Positions 32,435-39,703 of a stretch of 39,703 nt of DNA are shown piece by piece. The notes under the pieces are model-generated. The model did no database searches and was not told where the DNA came from. It saw only the letters and a list, made by a program, of their open reading frames with translations. The DNA lies in contig JAGCJX010000018.1 in the NCBI GenBank assembly GCA_017647795.1, positions 1-39,703 of the forward strand, written 5' to 3'. The stretch is from Bacteroidales bacterium (GTDB lineage Bacteria; Bacteroidota; Bacteroidia; Bacteroidales; UBA932). The translations under genes and the position numbers were made by a program. Position 1 is the first letter of the stretch; each line of letters begins with the position of its first letter.

Positions 32435-34196
32435 ACTTCGTTGGGATAGAATCACACGATTTATAAAAGGACTTCCGGAAAACCAATTACTTCTTGTACT
32501 TGCTTTTGCTGTAGGTCTGGCTTGTGGATTGGCAGCGGTTACGCTGAAAACCTTGATCCACGGTGTACAACTGCTCCTGGAACGGCTTTGTGGCTCTCCG
32601 GAGAGCAGTTTTATGTATTTGATCCTGCCCGGTATCGGGATGATCATTGCGATGCTCTTTGTCCGCTACGTTGTGCGTGACGATATTGGCCACGGTGTTA
32701 CCAAGGCCCTGTTGGCTGTTTCCAAAAAACGCTCAGTCATCAAACCTCACAATACCTGGACCTCGTTGGCAGCCAGTTCGGTGACCATCGGATTCGGGGG
32801 GTCTGTGGGAGCGGAGGCCCCGATTGTGTACACAGGGGCCGCCATCGGTTCCAACATCGCCCGGTTGTTGGAACTCTCGTACAAGCACCGGACCATTTTG
32901 TTGGGTTGTGGTGCAGCAGGAGCGGTGGCCGGTATTTTCAAGGCTCCGATTGCCGGTATCCTGTTTACCTTGGAGATTTTGTTGTTCAACATCTCCATGA
33001 CCTCCATCCTTCCGTTGTTGATTTCCACCGTGACGGCGACAACGGTTTCCTACATTTTCTTTGGGCAGGATGTGTCATTCTCCAGTTCCGTTGACAATTA
33101 TTTGTTGGGTAACATCCCGTATTACATCCTTTTGGGTATCTTCTGCGGTTTCGTTTCCCTGTATTTTACACGTACCACCCTCCGTTTGGAAGACAAGATC
33201 AAGTCGGTGACCAATCCGTACAAACGGTGGGCGATCTGTGCGGTGTCTTTGGGGGTATTGATTTACATTTTCCCGCCCTTGTTTGGGGAAGGTTATGACT
33301 CCCTGATCAACTTGTTGCACGCCGATCCGGAATCGTGTATGAACCGGACCATCTTTGGCTGGTTCCTGCAGTGGGAGTGGTTCGTGCCGATTTTCTTTGC
33401 CTTGGTATTGATCTTCAAGGTATTTGCCATGTCCTTTACCAATGCGGGTGGGGGAGTCGGGGGTACCTTTGGTCCGACGTTGATTGTCGGTGGTATTGCG
33501 GGCTTTATTTTGTCCCGGATCATCAATTTGACCGGTTTTACGGCTTTGCCCGAGGCCAATTTTGTGTTGGTGGGAATGGCCGGTTTGATGGCTGGGGTCA
33601 TGCAGGCACCGATGACGGCCATCTTCTTGATTGCAGACATTACGGGTGGTTATGCCCTTTTGGTGCCGTTGATTATTACTTCCACGATTTCCTTTGCAAC
33701 GATTCGTCTGTTCGAACCGTACTCCATTTATACCAAACGGATTGCCAAGAACGGTCAGCTCTTGACCCACGATAGTGACCAGGCTGTGCTGACCTTGTTG
33801 AGTACCGCTGAGCTGATCGAGCGGGATTTTATCAAGGTCAACCCGGACGATACCCTGCGTGTGTTGGTACGCGCCGTGGCCCAATCCAAACGGAACCTCT
33901 TCCCGGTGGTGGACAAAAAAGGCTGCTTTATGGGCCTCATTGCCTTGGACGACATCCGGAATACCATGTTTGATCAGTCCAAATACGACTCGGTCAAGGT
34001 CTATGAGTTGATGCGCCTTTGTGAATACAAGGTGTACTACGACGAACACATGGAGGTCGTGATGTCAAAATTTGAAAAGTCTGGGGTTTGGAACCTGCCT
34101 GTCGTTGATGCCGACGGTGTCTACATGGGCTTCATTTCCAAATCCAAAATATTCTCCTCTTATCGGGAGCAGTTACAGCAAGTATCACACGATTAG
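32415..34196 (+). CDS. ClC-type chloride channel/antiporter with C-terminal CBS pair
   Basis: A 593-residue membrane protein. The ClC core (about residues 20-430) has GFGGSVGAEAPIVYTGAAIGS, where GAEAP stands for the usual GKEGP and keeps the gating Glu, and GGVGGTFGPTLIVGG, the GxFxP motif. Two CBS domains follow (about 455-520 and 530-590: FPVVDKKGCFMGLIAL, LPVVDADGVYMGFISKSKI), which usually bind adenine nucleotides. The start at 32415 is chosen because it gives MKIQTNKLRWDRITRFIKG before the first helix; upstream in-frame ATGs lie deeper in the acidic gene. Whether it is a channel or a proton antiporter is not clear from sequence. tex starts 8 bases later. Confidence 0.9.
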   Translation: MKIQTNKLRWDRITRFIKGLPENQLLLVLAFAVGLACGLAAVTLKTLIHGVQLLLERLCGSPESSFMYLILPGIGMIIAMLFVRYVVRDDIGHGVTKALLAVSKKRSVIKPHNTWTSLAASSVTIGFGGSVGAEAPIVYTGAAIGSNIARLLELSYKHRTILLGCGAAGAVAGIFKAPIAGILFTLEILLFNISMTSILPLLISTVTATTVSYIFFGQDVSFSSSVDNYLLGNIPYYILLGIFCGFVSLYFTRTTLRLEDKIKSVTNPYKRWAICAVSLGVLIYIFPPLFGEGYDSLINLLHADPESCMNRTIFGWFLQWEWFVPIFFALVLIFKVFAMSFTNAGGGVGGTFGPTLIVGGIAGFILSRIINLTGFTALPEANFVLVGMAGLMAGVMQAPMTAIFLIADITGGYALLVPLIITSTISFATIRLFEPYSIYTKRIAKNGQLLTHDSDQAVLTLLSTAELIERDFIKVNPDDTLRVLVRAVAQSKRNLFPVVDKKGCFMGLIALDDIRNTMFDQSKYDSVKVYELMRLCEYKVYYDEHMEVVMSKFEKSGVWNLPVVDADGVYMGFISKSKIFSSYREQLQQVSHD

Positions 34197-34204
34197 TTTT
34201 TCCT

Positions 34205-36367
34205 ATGAATACCATTTATGTCAATTTTCTCTGTGAAAAGTTGGGCGTCCGCGCTTGGCAAGTTGAACAGGGAGTTTCTTTGTTGGAAGAAGGTGCCACC
34301 GTGCCGTTCATTTCGCGTTACCGGAAAGAAAGGACCGGAGGTATGGACGAAGCTCAAATTGCCGAACTGAAACATTGGCATCAGAAGTTCGATGAACTGG
34401 AAAAACGCAAGCAATCCATTCGGGAGACCATCCAGGGTTTGGACAAATTGACTCCCGAACTCGCTCAGGCCATTGATGTCTGTGTGGATGCGCAGGTTCT
34501 CGAGGATTTGTACCTGCCGTACCGTCCCAAACGCAAGACGCGTGCAACAACGGCGAAGGAGAAGGGAATGGAGCCCTTGGCCTTGGCGTTGTGGAAGTCG
34601 CAGATCAAGGATCCGGCTCGTGAGGTAAGTGCGTACCTGAACGAGGAAGTTACGGAGATCGATGCCGCCTTGGCATACGCTCGGGATATCTTGGCCGAAC
34701 AAGTGGCGGAATTAGCTTCGGTTCGTGCGGATCTGCGTCAGCATTATCTGAAGCAGGGTCGCATCCTGGCCCACCTGGCGAAGGGAGTGGATCCCGAAGA
34801 AGAGGCCGTGGCCAAATACCGGAACTATTTTGACTTTTCGGAACCCATCCAACGGGCCGCCTCTCACCGAATTTTGGCCGTTTTGCGTGCGAAAGCCGAA
34901 GGAATCTTGTCTGTAAAGGTGGAAGTTGATTCGAACTACTTAGTTACACGTATTGAACGTCAGTATGCTACTGAAAAATATACCCGACCCGTTTTTGAAG
35001 TCATCCACGAGGCAGTGGAAGATGCCTACAAGCGCTTGTTGCATCCGTCCATTGAAAACGAGACACTGCATACCTTGAAAGAACGGGCCGATGTGGAGTC
35101 AATCCGAGTCTTCGGAGAGAACTTGCGCCAACTGTTGTTGGCACCCCCGTTGGGACAAAAACGTGTTCTGGCCATCGATCCCGGTTTCCGCACCGGTTGT
35201 AAGGTTGTTTGTTTGGATGCTCAAGGTGGACTCTTGCACAATGAGACCATTTACCCGCATCCGCCGGCCAACGAAAAAACCATGGCGATGCGCAAACTCT
35301 CGCACATGTTGGAGGCTTATGATATCGAGGTCGTGGCCATCGGAAATGGAACTGCCGGTCGTGAAACGGAGGCCTTTTTGAAACGGATGGCGTTGCCCGA
35401 AGGGGTAAGGGTGTATTCGGTGAGCGAAGACGGTGCTTCGGTGTATTCGGCATCTCCCATTGCACGAGAGGAATTTCCGGATTACGATGTGACGGTTCGC
35501 GGAGCCGTTTCCATTGGCCGTCGCATCATGGATCCCTTGGCTGAATTGGTAAAAATCGATCCGAAGTCCATCGGGGTTGGGCAGTACCAACACGATGTGG
35601 ATCAGACCTTGTTGAAAGAGCGTTTGGATGGCGTGGTAGAAAGTTGTGTGAACAACGTGGGGGTGAACTTGAATACAGCCAGTCGCCATTTGCTGAGCTA
35701 TGTCTCTGGTATTGGTCCGGCCCTGGCCCAAAACATCGTGGATTACCGTTCTGAGAACGGCCCCTTTGAACGTCGTCGTGATTTGTTGAAAGTGAAGCGT
35801 TTGGGTGAAAAAGCCTTTGAACAATGTGCCGGTTTCTTGCGCATTCCCAAAGCCGCCAATCCCTTGGATAATTCGGCTGTCCATCCGGAACGCTATGCTT
35901 TGGTGGAGAAGATGGCCAAAGATGCAGGGGTGACCGTGCAACAACTCATTGATGACGAGCAGGTCCGTTTGCAGATTCCCGTTGAAAAATACGTTTCGGA
36001 GGAAGTGGGTTTGCCGACCCTGCACGATATTTTGAAGGAATTGGCCAAACCCGGTCGCGATCCTCGGGATACCCTGAAAGTTTTTGAATTCTCGGATGAA
36101 ATTCAAACCATTGAGGATGTTAAAGTCGGTATGGAGCTGCCTGGCATCGTCACCAACATCACGAACTTTGGTGCTTTCGTGGATTTTGGTATCAAGCAGA
36201 ACGGCCTCATTCACGTTTCTCAAATGGGTCAAAAGTTTGTTCAAGATCCGAACAAACTGCTGAAAATTCATCAGCACATCCGTGTACGCGTGTTGGAGGT
36301 TGATCTTAAGCGCAGTCGGATCGGTTTGGCGCTGGTGACAACTGAGAAAGGATTACCCCAACAATAA
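34205..36367 (+). CDS. tex: Tex-type RNA-binding transcription accessory protein
   Basis: A 720-residue protein with the Tex layout: N-terminal helical domain (EEGATVPFISRYRKERTGGMDE), YqgF/RNase-H-like domain (VLAIDPGFRTGCKVVCLD), helix-hairpin-helix pair (LNTASRHLLSYVSGIGPALAQ, RRRDLLKVKRLG) and C-terminal S1 domain (about 640-712: GIVTNITNFGAFVDFGIKQNGLIHVSQMG). Tex binds nucleic acids and affects transcription in several bacteria. It is 8 bases downstream of the ClC gene. Its last 62 bases overlap the opposing EamA transporter gene. Confidence 0.97.
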   Translation: MNTIYVNFLCEKLGVRAWQVEQGVSLLEEGATVPFISRYRKERTGGMDEAQIAELKHWHQKFDELEKRKQSIRETIQGLDKLTPELAQAIDVCVDAQVLEDLYLPYRPKRKTRATTAKEKGMEPLALALWKSQIKDPAREVSAYLNEEVTEIDAALAYARDILAEQVAELASVRADLRQHYLKQGRILAHLAKGVDPEEEAVAKYRNYFDFSEPIQRAASHRILAVLRAKAEGILSVKVEVDSNYLVTRIERQYATEKYTRPVFEVIHEAVEDAYKRLLHPSIENETLHTLKERADVESIRVFGENLRQLLLAPPLGQKRVLAIDPGFRTGCKVVCLDAQGGLLHNETIYPHPPANEKTMAMRKLSHMLEAYDIEVVAIGNGTAGRETEAFLKRMALPEGVRVYSVSEDGASVYSASPIAREEFPDYDVTVRGAVSIGRRIMDPLAELVKIDPKSIGVGQYQHDVDQTLLKERLDGVVESCVNNVGVNLNTASRHLLSYVSGIGPALAQNIVDYRSENGPFERRRDLLKVKRLGEKAFEQCAGFLRIPKAANPLDNSAVHPERYALVEKMAKDAGVTVQQLIDDEQVRLQIPVEKYVSEEVGLPTLHDILKELAKPGRDPRDTLKVFEFSDEIQTIEDVKVGMELPGIVTNITNFGAFVDFGIKQNGLIHVSQMGQKFVQDPNKLLKIHQHIRVRVLEVDLKRSRIGLALVTTEKGLPQQ

Positions 36368-37217
36368 CGATAGCAATTCCCAAGACTTGTTGCAGGTTAA
36401 AGGTCTCTAACCCAATGGAAAAGGAGACAGCTGCAGACACGGCCGGAATCAGGGCCGTGAATACTACGGTGCGTGTCATACCAATCTTGGTTACAGCTTC
36501 TACATAAAATGCGAAGGCGCAGCAGGAGCACAGTACTGCCAATGAGACAACAGCGGCGATGATCTTGGGTTGAATCAAGATGGTCGGGTCGAAGGTTCGC
36601 AAATCGACTGTTCCTAACAACGGAATGAACATCAAACCTCCTAAGATGAACTGGTAGGTAGTTAGGGTCGTGCTGTTGTAGCGGTCGGATAAGGTTTTGA
36701 CCAGCGACGCATAAGAAACGCTGGCAAGCACGGCAATCATCAAGATCAGAATGCCCCATCCGTGTTCTGCACTCACACTTCCTCCGTTGAAAATCATCAA
36801 GGCTGCCCCAGGTAGGGTGAGCAAGATGCCCGTAATGTTTCGGGCAGACAATTTTTCCCTAAAGAAGACACGTCCGACCAACAAAGAAAACAAAGGAATG
36901 GTTGCAATGACCAAGGCCGTAATCGTCGGAGATCCTGTGGCCATGAGCCCGTAGGTTTCCGCAAGGAAGTAGGCAAATGGTTCGCAGAACGAGAGTAGCA
37001 CCAGCCACTTCCAATCTTTCCGTTCAATGGCCTGTAGTTGTTTGGTGAATTTTCCGAACGCAAACAGCAGCCATCCTGCCAAATTGATCCGTACCAGAAG
37101 AAAGACAACGGGAGGAATGCCGGCTTGAAGCAGGATGTTGGTTCCAATGAAAGAAAATCCCCAGAAAATAACACTGAGGATAATCAAGAGGTAGGCCCTG
37201 GCCTTATTTCTTTCCAT
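36306..37217 (-). CDS. EamA/DMT-family transporter
   Basis: A 303-residue inner-membrane protein with about ten hydrophobic segments in two EamA repeats (FWGFSFIGTNILLQAGIPP in the first; YQFILGGLMFIPLL and the end of the second). Such carriers export or import amino acids, nucleotides or metabolites; the substrate is unknown. It starts 2 bases after pyrC, as the last gene of the glycosyltransferase-pyrC-EamA transcript. Its 3' end runs 62 bases into tex on the other strand, and no terminator is seen between them. Confidence 0.9.
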   Translation of the reverse strand: MERNKARAYLLIILSVIFWGFSFIGTNILLQAGIPPVVFLLVRINLAGWLLFAFGKFTKQLQAIERKDWKWLVLLSFCEPFAYFLAETYGLMATGSPTITALVIATIPLFSLLVGRVFFREKLSARNITGILLTLPGAALMIFNGGSVSAEHGWGILILMIAVLASVSYASLVKTLSDRYNSTTLTTYQFILGGLMFIPLLGTVDLRTFDPTILIQPKIIAAVVSLAVLCSCCAFAFYVEAVTKIGMTRTVVFTALIPAVSAAVSFSIGLETFNLQQVLGIAIVIVGVILSQLSPAPNRSDCA

Positions 37218-37219
37218 GA

Positions 37220-38572
37220 TTAGCGTTTGTAGGTCAGGGCGATGCCCGGTTTCTCGATGTTTTGCAATTGGCTATTTGCGACAACTGCCTTTCCGTTGAC
37301 CCAGGTGTATTCCACTTTCGTTGAAAACTCACAACCTTCGTACGGTGACCATCCGCATTTTCCGGCCAATTGTTCCGTCGTGACGGTTGTCTTGTGCTCC
37401 GGATCGATGGAAATCAAGACCAGGTCGGCGAAATGTCCTTCCCGGATGAAACCCCGTTGCTCGATGCCATAGATGCGGGCTGGAGCATGACACATCCGTT
37501 CCACCAAGGTGGGCAGGGAAAAGTTTCCTTGCAAAGCCAATTCTACCATGACGGCCAACGAGAACTGGATGGACGGCAGGCCGGAGGGACTTTGCAGGTA
37601 GTTTTGTTGTTTTTCTTCGAGCAGGTGCGGGGCATGGTCGGTACCAATGGTATCAATGATTCCTTCTCGAACCGCTTGCAACAGGGCAGTCCGGTCAGAA
37701 GCCGCTTTGATTGCCGGGTTGCATTTCAGTTTGTATTGCAACCGTTCGTAATCCCGGTCGTCGAACCACAAGTAGTTGGGGCAGGTTTCTGCTGTGATAT
37801 GGGATTGGGTCTTCTTGGCTTCCCGAATCAGATCAATTTCTTCGGCAGTGCTGATGTGCATCAGATGAATGTGGCAGGCTCCATCCTTTGCCAGCTCAAT
37901 GGCTTTGGCCGTTGAACGGATGCAGGCTTCTCGGCTTCTGATAAAAGGGTGTTGCTCGAAGGGAATCTCGGTTCCGTAGGTGGCCTTCGCTGCTTCGGTG
38001 GCTTGGCGGATGCACAATTCATCTTCGCAGTGCAGACCCATGACGCCCGGAAAGTCCTGGAACAGTTTCTTCAAAGTTTCTTCTCGGTCAACCAACATGT
38101 TTCCTGTGGATGAACCCATGAACAATTTGATGCCACAGTGACGTTTGAGGTCCAAGGCAAAGGCTTCATCTTGATTGTTGTTGTTCAGACCCAAGTAGAA
38201 ACCGTAGTTGGCCCAGGATTTTTCTTGTGCGGTGGCCATTTTTTCTTCCAAAGCCCGTCGGCTGATGGCTGGCGGGTTGTTGTTGGGCATATCCAAATAA
38301 GAGGTGATGCCTCCGAGGACTGCTGCACGGCTTTCGCTTTCCATGTCCCCTTTGTGCGTTGCGCCTGGATCGCGGAAGTGGACGTGCTCGTCGATGACGC
38401 CGGGGATGAGGTATTTGCCCGTGCCGTCGATCAGGATGCTATCCGTTGGCAGTTCTTCCATGGAGATTGTGCCAACTTTTTGAATCCGGCCGTTGTGGAT
38501 CCATACGTCGGCTTGAAATTCTTTTCCCTCGTTGATCAGGGTGGCTTTGCGAATCAGGGTATCGAGAATCAT
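37220..38572 (-). CDS. pyrC: Dihydroorotase
   Basis: A 450-residue class-I dihydroorotase that closes carbamoyl-aspartate to dihydroorotate in pyrimidine synthesis. Metal ligands His63 and His65 are in DEHVHFRDPG, the lysine that becomes carboxylated is Lys149 in GIKLFMGSSTG, and later ligands are in LHCEDE, LMHIST and GTDHAPH, all present, so it should be active rather than a silent homologue. It lies 11 bases after the glycosyltransferase gene and 2 before the transporter. With pyrG and cdd it is the third pyrimidine gene of the window, though in a separate operon. Confidence 0.95.
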   Translation of the reverse strand: MILDTLIRKATLINEGKEFQADVWIHNGRIQKVGTISMEELPTDSILIDGTGKYLIPGVIDEHVHFRDPGATHKGDMESESRAAVLGGITSYLDMPNNNPPAISRRALEEKMATAQEKSWANYGFYLGLNNNNQDEAFALDLKRHCGIKLFMGSSTGNMLVDREETLKKLFQDFPGVMGLHCEDELCIRQATEAAKATYGTEIPFEQHPFIRSREACIRSTAKAIELAKDGACHIHLMHISTAEEIDLIREAKKTQSHITAETCPNYLWFDDRDYERLQYKLKCNPAIKAASDRTALLQAVREGIIDTIGTDHAPHLLEEKQQNYLQSPSGLPSIQFSLAVMVELALQGNFSLPTLVERMCHAPARIYGIEQRGFIREGHFADLVLISIDPEHKTTVTTEQLAGKCGWSPYEGCEFSTKVEYTWVNGKAVVANSQLQNIEKPGIALTYKR

Positions 38573-38583
38573 GGTGTTCAGGG

Positions 38584-39321
38584 TTAGTGGTTGGGTCGGA
38601 TTTTGCGGAAACGGAGTTTGAGGACGCCCCAGAAGGCCTCGCCGAAAATGGAGCTGCTCATCTTGGACACTCCTTCCTGGCGATCTGTGAAGATGATGGG
38701 AACTTCTTCCGTTTTGAATCCCAATTTGTAGGCATTGTACTTCATCTCGATTTGGAATCCATATCCTTTCATTCGGATTTCGTCCAGGTTGATGGTCTCC
38801 AATACCTTTCTCTTGTAGCAGACAAAACCGGCTGTCGTATCATAGACCTTTATATTAAGGACACCTCTTACATAGAAGGAGGCTCCGTAGGACATCAGGA
38901 TGCGACCGATGGGCCAGTCCCGAACACCGATTCCGCGGCAGTAGCGGGAGCCGATGGACAGGTCTGCACCTTCCTTACAAGCAGTGTACAGCCGAATCAG
39001 GTCATCCGGGTTGTGGGAAAAGTCGGCATCCATTTCAAAGATGTATTCATATTGGTGTTCTATGCACCAACGGAAACCGGCAATGTAGGCGGTTCCCAGA
39101 CCGAGTTTTCCGGATCGTTCGATTAGAAAAAGGCTGTCGGAAAATTCTGTTTGAAGTTTACGGACTATGTCTGCCGTTCCGTCCGGGGAACCATCGTCAA
39201 CAATGAGGAGATGAAAGTTTCCCTCTAACGAGCGGACTTTACGAATCATTTTTTCAATGTTCTCGCGCTCGTTGTACGTCGGTATGATGACAATTTTTTT
39301 ATCAATGGGCATTTCCTGCAT
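38584..39321 (-). CDS. Polyprenol-phosphate mannosyltransferase-like GT2 enzyme
   Basis: A 245-residue family-2 glycosyltransferase of the Dpm1 type, which moves a sugar from a nucleotide donor to a polyprenyl phosphate. IIPTYNERENIEKMIRKV and VDDGSPDGTADIV mark the donor site, and MDADFSHNPDDL holds the metal-binding DAD. GSRYCRGIGVRDWPIGR and the end of the catalytic domain (FTDRQEGVSKMS) are typical. There are no C-terminal membrane helices, as in the soluble Dpm1 form. It is the first gene of the operon with pyrC, a neighbour pairing I believe is common in Bacteroidales. Met4 is an alternative start. Confidence 0.92.
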   Translation of the reverse strand: MQEMPIDKKIVIIPTYNERENIEKMIRKVRSLEGNFHLLIVDDGSPDGTADIVRKLQTEFSDSLFLIERSGKLGLGTAYIAGFRWCIEHQYEYIFEMDADFSHNPDDLIRLYTACKEGADLSIGSRYCRGIGVRDWPIGRILMSYGASFYVRGVLNIKVYDTTAGFVCYKRKVLETINLDEIRMKGYGFQIEMKYNAYKLGFKTEEVPIIFTDRQEGVSKMSSSIFGEAFWGVLKLRFRKIRPNH

Positions 39322-39343
39322 AAATACTTCTTTTAAAATCTAC

Positions 39344-39351
39344 CAAAGATA
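39344..39351 (-). promoter_or_regulatory. -7 box of the glycosyltransferase-pyrC operon
   Basis: The minus strand reads TATCTTTG, start near 39340, leader about 20 bases. A TTTG on the minus strand at 39364-39367 is too close to be the -33 element. Confidence 0.65.
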
Positions 39352-39611
39352 GTCATTATTTCTCAAAGTCCGGCCTTTTCTTTTCCGAATCTCTCTGCGG
39401 ATCATTTCGCTTGGAATGGGTAATTTTTCTTTGTGTGAAGAAAAGAATTTTCCAGGCCTGAGCAGAGGTGTTTTTGCCAGGTTGATTTTGTTGTGTAGAA
39501 TTGTTTCGAATCCCGAAAAATTTTTTCAAATCGGATACTGGTCGTTATCAAGCAGTTGAGCGAAAATGGTGGAGAATGGTGAAAAATATTTCAAAAAAAG
39601 TTGCAAAAAAA
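39352..39611. other. Intergenic stretch without a recognised gene
   Basis: About 260 bases between the divergent promoters. It contains a chance 47-codon frame (39416-39559) with no family resemblance, and in its last part A-tracts (GAAAAATATTTCAAAAAAAG) resembling an UP element for the promoter at 39612-39643. Confidence 0.5.
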
Positions 39612-39643
39612 TTTGGAGGGTAAGGAAAAGTGCTCTATCTTTG
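39612..39643 (+). promoter_or_regulatory. Strong promoter, probably of a second rRNA operon
   Basis: TTTG (39612-39615), 20 bases, TATCTTTG (39636-39643), preceded by A-tracts. It is the best promoter match of the window and points off the right edge. Confidence 0.8.
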
Positions 39644-39646
39644 CGG

Positions 39647-39703
39647 TCCCTTTCGGAAAGGAAGTGACCTGAAGAGAGGAAAGTTGATTGAAATGATGAA
39701 GAA
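39647..39703 (+). other. Transcribed leader, possibly of a 16S rRNA gene
   Basis: The transcript would start near 39647 and include the small hairpin CCTTTCGGAAAGG (39649-39661). The final AAAGTTGATTGAAATGATGAAG resembles the GTTCATTGAAAT-type sequence seen in Bacteroidetes rRNA leaders, from memory. No coding start is convincing before the window ends. Confidence 0.4.

Noticed and set aside
35099..36277. 392-codon antisense frame inside tex
   Set aside because: Tex is certain from its domains; the antisense product has no recognisable motif.
39416..39559. 47-codon frame in the right-hand intergenic stretch
   Set aside because: No promoter or family match; length is within chance expectation.

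Overview
The window is chromosomal core DNA of a Bacteroidota bacterium, most likely order Bacteroidales. The support is: (i) -7 boxes of the form TAnnTTTG, several with a TTG/TTTG 19-21 bases upstream (before pyrG, corA, rpsA and at the right edge), which is the known Bacteroidetes housekeeping promoter; (ii) starts that mostly lack Shine-Dalgarno sequences and sit in A/T-rich leaders; (iii) a short RpoD of 286 residues without region 1.1; (iv) Bacteroidales-type proteins such as the DUF1460 amidase-like protein and a small acidic-tailed protein. I see no insertion sequence, phage gene or CRISPR array.

Layout. 1-137 is the 3' part of a 5S rRNA and its terminator. 401-2473 (minus) holds a DUF1460 cell-wall hydrolase, RNase P RNA and an acyl-ACP thioesterase. 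2506-9447 (plus) holds pyrG and a glutaminyl cyclase, then a sugar kinase-murQ-recR-sodium symporter-mntP operon. 9448-15099 (plus) holds corA behind a structured leader, then an rpsA-rnz-S41 protease operon. 15066-17106 (minus) holds mltG and a LysM glucosaminidase. 17166-18988 (plus) holds cdd, SRP RNA and mnmA. 18994-20142 (minus) is a tRNA-Thr directly abutting a substrate-binding lipoprotein gene. 20189-21427 (plus) is a BaiN/HI0933-type flavoprotein. 21424-23872 (minus) is dnaN, an exonuclease and a degenerate FAH-fold protein. 23978-36367 (plus) holds an HtrA protease, rpoD, an M3 peptidase, argS, a YgiQ radical-SAM protein, an acidic protein, a ClC channel and tex. 36306-39321 (minus) is a polyprenol-phosphate mannosyltransferase-like gene, pyrC and an EamA transporter. 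The right edge carries a strong plus-strand promoter and what may be the start of an rRNA leader.

Shared themes. Peptidoglycan turnover recurs: the DUF1460 amidase-like protein, MurNAc kinase candidate, MurQ, a candidate amino-sugar symporter, MltG and a LysM glucosaminidase. Pyrimidine metabolism (pyrG, cdd, pyrC), tRNA/translation (rpsA, rnz, mnmA, argS, tRNA-Thr, rnpB, ffs) and envelope proteolysis (S41, HtrA, M3) are also present. The glutaminyl cyclase fits the known Bacteroidetes habit of leaving Gln at the mature N terminus of exported proteins.

The parts most worth a second look are the corA leader (consensus promoter, 25-codon ORF whose stop lies in the loop of a terminator-like hairpin), the three places where a structured RNA is stacked 2-30 bases in front of a protein start (rnpB, ffs, tRNA-Thr), and the FAH-fold protein in the dnaN operon that has lost its metal-binding motifs. 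All calls come from reading the sequence; no database search was run.
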